From assembly GCA_023429135.1 (NCBI GenBank), contig JAEYWD010000115.1:83639-147638 (forward strand): a stretch of 64,000 nucleotides of DNA, written 5' to 3'. Source of the DNA: Bacteroidota bacterium (GTDB lineage Bacteria > Bacteroidota > Bacteroidia > Bacteroidales > JAAUTT01). The notes beneath the pieces were generated by a model. The model was not told where the DNA came from, ran no database searches, and saw nothing but the letters and a program-made list of their open reading frames with translations. The translations under genes and the position numbers were made by a program. Of this stretch, positions 60,371 through 64,000 are shown piece by piece (within the stretch, counting starts at the first letter, position 1; every line of letters begins with the position of its first letter).

Positions 60371-62476
60371 ATGAGCAGAGATTTAAGTAAAACAAGGAAT
60401 ATCGGTATAATGGCCCACATCGATGCTGGTAAAACCACCACCACCGAAAGGATATTATTTTATACCGGTATCAATTATAAAATTGGAGAGGTTCATGATG
60501 GTTCGGCCACTATGGACTGGATGGTACAGGAGCAGGAGAGAGGAATCACTATTACCTCGGCTGCAACAACAGCAGCATGGAATTATAATGGCGAAGAATA
60601 TAAAGTAAATATCATCGATACCCCAGGTCACGTTGATTTTACCGTTGAAGTAGAAAGATCATTACGTATTTTGGATGGCGCTGTTGCCCTTTTCTGTGCC
60701 GTTGGTGGTGTAGAACCTCAATCGGAAACAGTTTGGCGTCAGGCTAATAAATATAATGTTGCCCGAATAGCTTTCGTTAATAAAATGGACCGCTCAGGTG
60801 CCGATTTTTATGGAGTCATTAACGAAATCAAAGAAAAATTAGGTTCGAATCCTGTACCTATTTGTATTCCAATTGGTGCTGAAGAGAAATTCAAAGGACT
60901 TATTGACCTTATCGAATTCAAAGCTTATGTTTGGAATGATGAAGATCAGGGGAAAAAATTCGATGTAATTGATGTTCCTGCCGATATGCTTGAAGAAGCT
61001 GAGGAATGGCGCGGGAAACTTGTAGAAGCAGTTGCTGAAAGCGATGATGCTCTGCTCGAAAAATACTTCGAAGATCCTAATTCTATTACCGAAGAACAGA
61101 TGAAAGCTGCTATTCGTAAATCAACAGTGAGCATGTCTATTGTTCCTGTAATTTGTGGATCAGCATTCAAAAATAAAGGTGTTCAGAAATTACTGGACTC
61201 GGTAATGGCTTACCTTCCAAGTCCGCTTGACAAAGGAACTGTTAAAGGAACTAATCCTGATACCGATGAGGAAATAGAGCGTAAACCTGAAATTAAAGAG
61301 CCTCTTTCGGCACTTGCATTTAAAATTGCAACCGACCCTTATGTAGGACGTTTAGTATTTATTCGTATCTACTCAGGTGTACTGGAAAGCGGATCCTATA
61401 TTTTAAATACACGCAGCGGAAGAAAGGAACGTGTTTCACGCCTTTTCCAGATGCATGCAAACAAACAAAACCCGATTGAACGTTGCGAAGCTGGCGATAT
61501 TTGTGCCGCTGTAGGTCTTAAGGATTTACGTACAGGTGATACCTTCTGTGATCCTGAAAAGCCAATCGTACTCGAAGCTATGGTTTTCCCGGCTCCGGTA
61601 ATTGGTGTGGCTGTTGAGCCAAAAACTCAGGCCGACGTTGATAAACTTGGTGTTGCTCTTGCAAAATTAGCAGAAGAAGATCCTACTTTCCAGGTGAGAA
61701 CCGATCAGGAAACTGGTCAGACAGTAATCTCAGGTATGGGAGAACTTCACCTCGAAATTATCGTTGACCGTTTAAAACGCGAATTCAAGGTAGATTGTAA
61801 CCAGGGTGCTCCCCAGGTTAATTATAAGGAAGCAATCTCTGCTACTTACGAACACCGCGAAGTATTCAAGAAACAGTCTGGCGGTCGTGGTAAATTTGCC
61901 GATATCGTTGTACGTATATCACCTGTAGATGAAGGACACACTGGATTACAGTTTGTCGATATGATCAAAGGCGGTAATGTACCTAAAGAATATATCCCTG
62001 CAGTTGAAAAAGGTTTCAAGGAAGCCATGCAGAATGGTGTACTTGCCGGATTTACTGTAGATAGTTTAAAAGTATGCTTGCTTGATGGTTCTTACCATGC
62101 TGTTGACTCTGATGCATTGTCATTCGAAATTGCAGCAAAACAGGCATTCCGTGCCGCATGTGCTCATGCGAAACCAATGATTCTGGAACCCATTATGGCT
62201 GTTGAAGTTGTAACTCCTGAAGAATATATGGGTGACATTATTGGAGACTTCAACAAACGTCGTGGTCGTATCGAAGGAATGGAATCGAAAGCTGGAGCAA
62301 GAGTTGTAAAGGCTAAAGTACCTCTCTCGGAACAATTTGGTTATGTTACAGTTTTACGTACCATATCCTCTGGTCGCGCTACTTCCACTATGGAACTATC
62401 ACATTACGAAGTGGTTCCCGACAGTATCTCCAAAGAAATTATTGCCAAAGTAAAAGGAAAAGCAGAAGTTCAATAA
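60371..62476 (+). CDS. fusA: Elongation factor G
   Basis: The 701-aa canonical EF-G has NIGIMAHIDAGKTTTTERIL, WMVQEQERGITITSAATTA, IIDTPGHVDFTVEVERSLR and NKMDRSG, so the GTPase site is intact, unlike the paralogue at 56737-58890. It drives ribosomal translocation. It follows rpsG by 59 bp and precedes rpsJ by 11 bp with no tuf gene between, the arrangement typical of Bacteroidota. Confidence 0.98.
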   Translation: MSRDLSKTRNIGIMAHIDAGKTTTTERILFYTGINYKIGEVHDGSATMDWMVQEQERGITITSAATTAAWNYNGEEYKVNIIDTPGHVDFTVEVERSLRILDGAVALFCAVGGVEPQSETVWRQANKYNVARIAFVNKMDRSGADFYGVINEIKEKLGSNPVPICIPIGAEEKFKGLIDLIEFKAYVWNDEDQGKKFDVIDVPADMLEEAEEWRGKLVEAVAESDDALLEKYFEDPNSITEEQMKAAIRKSTVSMSIVPVICGSAFKNKGVQKLLDSVMAYLPSPLDKGTVKGTNPDTDEEIERKPEIKEPLSALAFKIATDPYVGRLVFIRIYSGVLESGSYILNTRSGRKERVSRLFQMHANKQNPIERCEAGDICAAVGLKDLRTGDTFCDPEKPIVLEAMVFPAPVIGVAVEPKTQADVDKLGVALAKLAEEDPTFQVRTDQETGQTVISGMGELHLEIIVDRLKREFKVDCNQGAPQVNYKEAISATYEHREVFKKQSGGRGKFADIVVRISPVDEGHTGLQFVDMIKGGNVPKEYIPAVEKGFKEAMQNGVLAGFTVDSLKVCLLDGSYHAVDSDALSFEIAAKQAFRAACAHAKPMILEPIMAVEVVTPEEYMGDIIGDFNKRRGRIEGMESKAGARVVKAKVPLSEQFGYVTVLRTISSGRATSTMELSHYEVVPDSISKEIIAKVKGKAEVQ

Positions 62477-62487
62477 AATAAATACAA

Positions 62488-62793
62488 ATGAGCCAAAAGA
62501 TTAGAATAAAGCTGAAATCGTTCGATCATAACCTGGTAGACAAATCAGCTGAGAAAATTGTAAAAACGGTTAAATCTACCGGAGCTGTTGTTAGTGGACC
62601 AATTCCACTACCTACTCACAAAAGAATTTTTACGGTTAACCGTGCGACATTCGTTAATAAGAAATCGCGTGAACAATTTGAGCTAAGTTCTTTTAAACGT
62701 TTGCTCGATATCTACAGTTCGACTCCTAAGACTATAGATGCGCTGATGAAATTGGAGCTTCCTAGTGGAGTAGAAGTAGAAATAAAAGTTTGA
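62488..62793 (+). CDS. rpsJ: 30S ribosomal protein S10
   Basis: The 101-aa protein matches S10 in length and motifs: IRIKLKSFDHNLVDKSAEKI, GPIPLPTHKRIFTVNRATF and LPSGVEVEIKV. It forms part of the 30S head and also serves in antitermination (NusE). It directly follows fusA, joining the str and S10 operons. Confidence 0.98.
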   Translation: MSQKIRIKLKSFDHNLVDKSAEKIVKTVKSTGAVVSGPIPLPTHKRIFTVNRATFVNKKSREQFELSSFKRLLDIYSSTPKTIDALMKLELPSGVEVEIKV

Positions 62794-62818
62794 TAAATTA
62801 AGATAAATTAATATAGCT

Positions 62819-63436
62819 ATGCCAGGTCTAATTGGGAAAAAAGTCGGAATGACTTCAATATTCACTGACGAAGGAAAAAACGTAGCCTGCACGGTGATTG
62901 AAGCTGGCCCATGTGTTGTTACCCAGGTAAAAACAAAGGATACCGATGGTTATAACGCAGTACAAGTAGCATTCGACGATAAAAAGGAAAAGAATTGCAA
63001 CAAAGCTTTACTGGGTCATTTTAAAAAGGCTAATATTTCTCCTAAAAGAAAAGTAGTAGAAATACACGGTGATGTAAATATGTACAAAACCGGTGATGTT
63101 TTAACAGTTGACTCTTTTAAGGATCAGTTCTTTGTAGATGTTATCGGAATGTCCAAAGGTAAGGGATTCCAAGGTGTTGTTCGCCGTCACAACTTCAATG
63201 GTGTTGGTGGTCAGACTCACGGTCAGCACGACAGATTAAGAGCCCCGGGTTCAAATGGAGCTTCTTCATTCCCATCACGAGTATTCCCTGGTCAGCGTAT
63301 GGCCGGAAGATTAGGTGGAGTACGTGTTAAAACACTCAATCTTCAGGTAATGCGTGTGATCCCTGAAAATAACCTGATGCTCCTCAAAGGTGCTGTACCA
63401 GGTTCAGTTGGTTCATATTTAATAATTGAATTCTAA
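62819..63436 (+). CDS. rplC: 50S ribosomal protein L3
   Basis: The 205-aa protein has L3 marks: PGLIGKKVGMTSIFTDEGK, MSKGKGFQGVVRRHNFNGVG and RVFPGQRMAGRLGGVRVKT. Its stop overlaps the next start as TAATG (63434-63438), so translation of L3 and L4 is coupled. Confidence 0.98.
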   Translation: MPGLIGKKVGMTSIFTDEGKNVACTVIEAGPCVVTQVKTKDTDGYNAVQVAFDDKKEKNCNKALLGHFKKANISPKRKVVEIHGDVNMYKTGDVLTVDSFKDQFFVDVIGMSKGKGFQGVVRRHNFNGVGGQTHGQHDRLRAPGSNGASSFPSRVFPGQRMAGRLGGVRVKTLNLQVMRVIPENNLMLLKGAVPGSVGSYLIIEF

Positions 63437-64000
63437 TGGAAGTAGCAGTATATAACATAGAAGGGAAAGAGACCGGAAGAAAGGTTACCCTCGATGAAAC
63501 GATTTTTGGAGTAGAACCAAACAATCATGCTATTTATCTTGATGTAAAGCAATACCTGGCTAATCAGCGCCAAGGTACTCATAAATCGAAAGAGAGATCA
63601 GAGATTATGGCAAGTACCAAAAAGCTGAAACGTCAGAAAGGTACCGGTGGTGCCCGTGCAGGTAGTATCAATTCGCCATTGTTTGTTGGTGGTGGCCGCG
63701 TATTCGGTCCACGTCCTCACGACTATTCTTTCAAGTTAAACAAGAAAGTAAAGCAACTGGCTAGGTTATCTGCTCTCTCGTTCAAGGCTAAAGAAAACAA
63801 TATTGTTGTTCTTGAAGATTTCAGCTTCGAAGCCCCAAAAACAAAACAATTCGTTCAGTTGAATAAAAATTTGCAAATACTGGATAAAAAATCCTTATAC
63901 ATATTGAACGAACCAAATAAAAACATATATTTGTCGTCTCGAAATTTAAAGGGTTCTAAAGTTGTAAATATCTCAAGTTTAAACACTTACGACATAATGA
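63436..64000 (+). CDS. rplD: 50S ribosomal protein L4 (partial, 3' end beyond the window)
   Basis: The open frame from ATG 63436 gives 188 residues without a stop. L4 marks are MEVAVYNIEGKETGRKVTL, a KRQKGTGGARAGS-like loop and GGGRVFGPRPHDYSFKLNKK. About 20 residues are expected beyond the edge. It overlaps the rplC stop by one base. Confidence 0.96.
   Translation, partial: MEVAVYNIEGKETGRKVTLDETIFGVEPNNHAIYLDVKQYLANQRQGTHKSKERSEIMASTKKLKRQKGTGGARAGSINSPLFVGGGRVFGPRPHDYSFKLNKKVKQLARLSALSFKAKENNIVVLEDFSFEAPKTKQFVQLNKNLQILDKKSLYILNEPNKNIYLSSRNLKGSKVVNISSLNTYDIM

Overview
The window comes from a Bacteroidota chromosome, most likely Bacteroidales/Marinilabiliales-like. The support is a SusC/SusD pair with an ECF sigma/FecR switch, TAnnTTTG-type -7 promoter boxes, DUF5686 and GIN-domain envelope proteins, lipoproteins with acidic residues after the lipobox cysteine, and the gene order rpsL-rpsG-fusA-rpsJ-rplC-rplD with no tuf gene. 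Both ends are cut: an outer-membrane protein gene runs off the left edge (minus strand) and rplD runs off the right edge.

Layout. 1-2.7 kb: partial barrel protein, then a divergent diacylglycerol kinase / APP1-type phosphatidate phosphatase pair. 2.8-5.7 kb: a LuxR-type regulator with a degenerate receiver and a NarX/NarL-like kinase-regulator pair. 6.0-10.8 kb: two chemoreceptors and a CheW on the minus strand. 11.2-18.8 kb, plus strand: a ZIP metal transporter, an unusual array of alternating palindromes, a DUF6261-like gene, a kaiC-kaiB-kaiB-histidine kinase operon and a hemerythrin-like gene. 19.0-31.3 kb, minus strand: the main chemosensory cluster (MCP, cheA, cheW, cheR, metallo-hydrolase, MCP, MCP). 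31.7-39 kb: small hypothetical, aspartokinase, DUF5686 protein, coiled-coil protein, PagL-like lipid A deacylase and GIN lipoprotein. 39.1-44.2 kb: large PAS and hybrid histidine kinases with a CheY-like protein. 44.3-54.8 kb: a polysaccharide/galactoside utilisation locus (ECF sigma, FecR, SusC, SusD, GH2 beta-galactosidase). 55.0-58.9 kb: DUF6051-like hydrolase, secreted thioredoxin-like protein and an EF-G paralogue. 59.4-64 kb: the str/S10 ribosomal operon.

The dominant theme is signal transduction. Five chemoreceptors with very similar signalling domains all end in an aromatic-x-x-aromatic tail like the CheR-docking pentapeptide. They are served by one CheA, two CheW and one CheR. No CheB, CheD or flagellar gene lies in the window. 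All four chemosensory transcription units share one conserved upstream sequence block, so they are probably co-regulated. The Kai operon, which may be a timing or stress module, is sandwiched between the two chemosensory groups.

The most unusual non-coding structures are: (a) a 42-bp-period array of two different 14-bp palindromes with centres 21 bp apart (12440-12703); (b) two ~185-bp MITE-like dyad elements with the same ends and different cores (5738-5919 and 17870-18060); (c) a TTCGACAAGCT hairpin repeat that supplies the last codons of the Kai-linked kinase; and (d) the shared chemosensory block. The EF-G paralogue beside the str operon has lost the catalytic histidine of its G domain.
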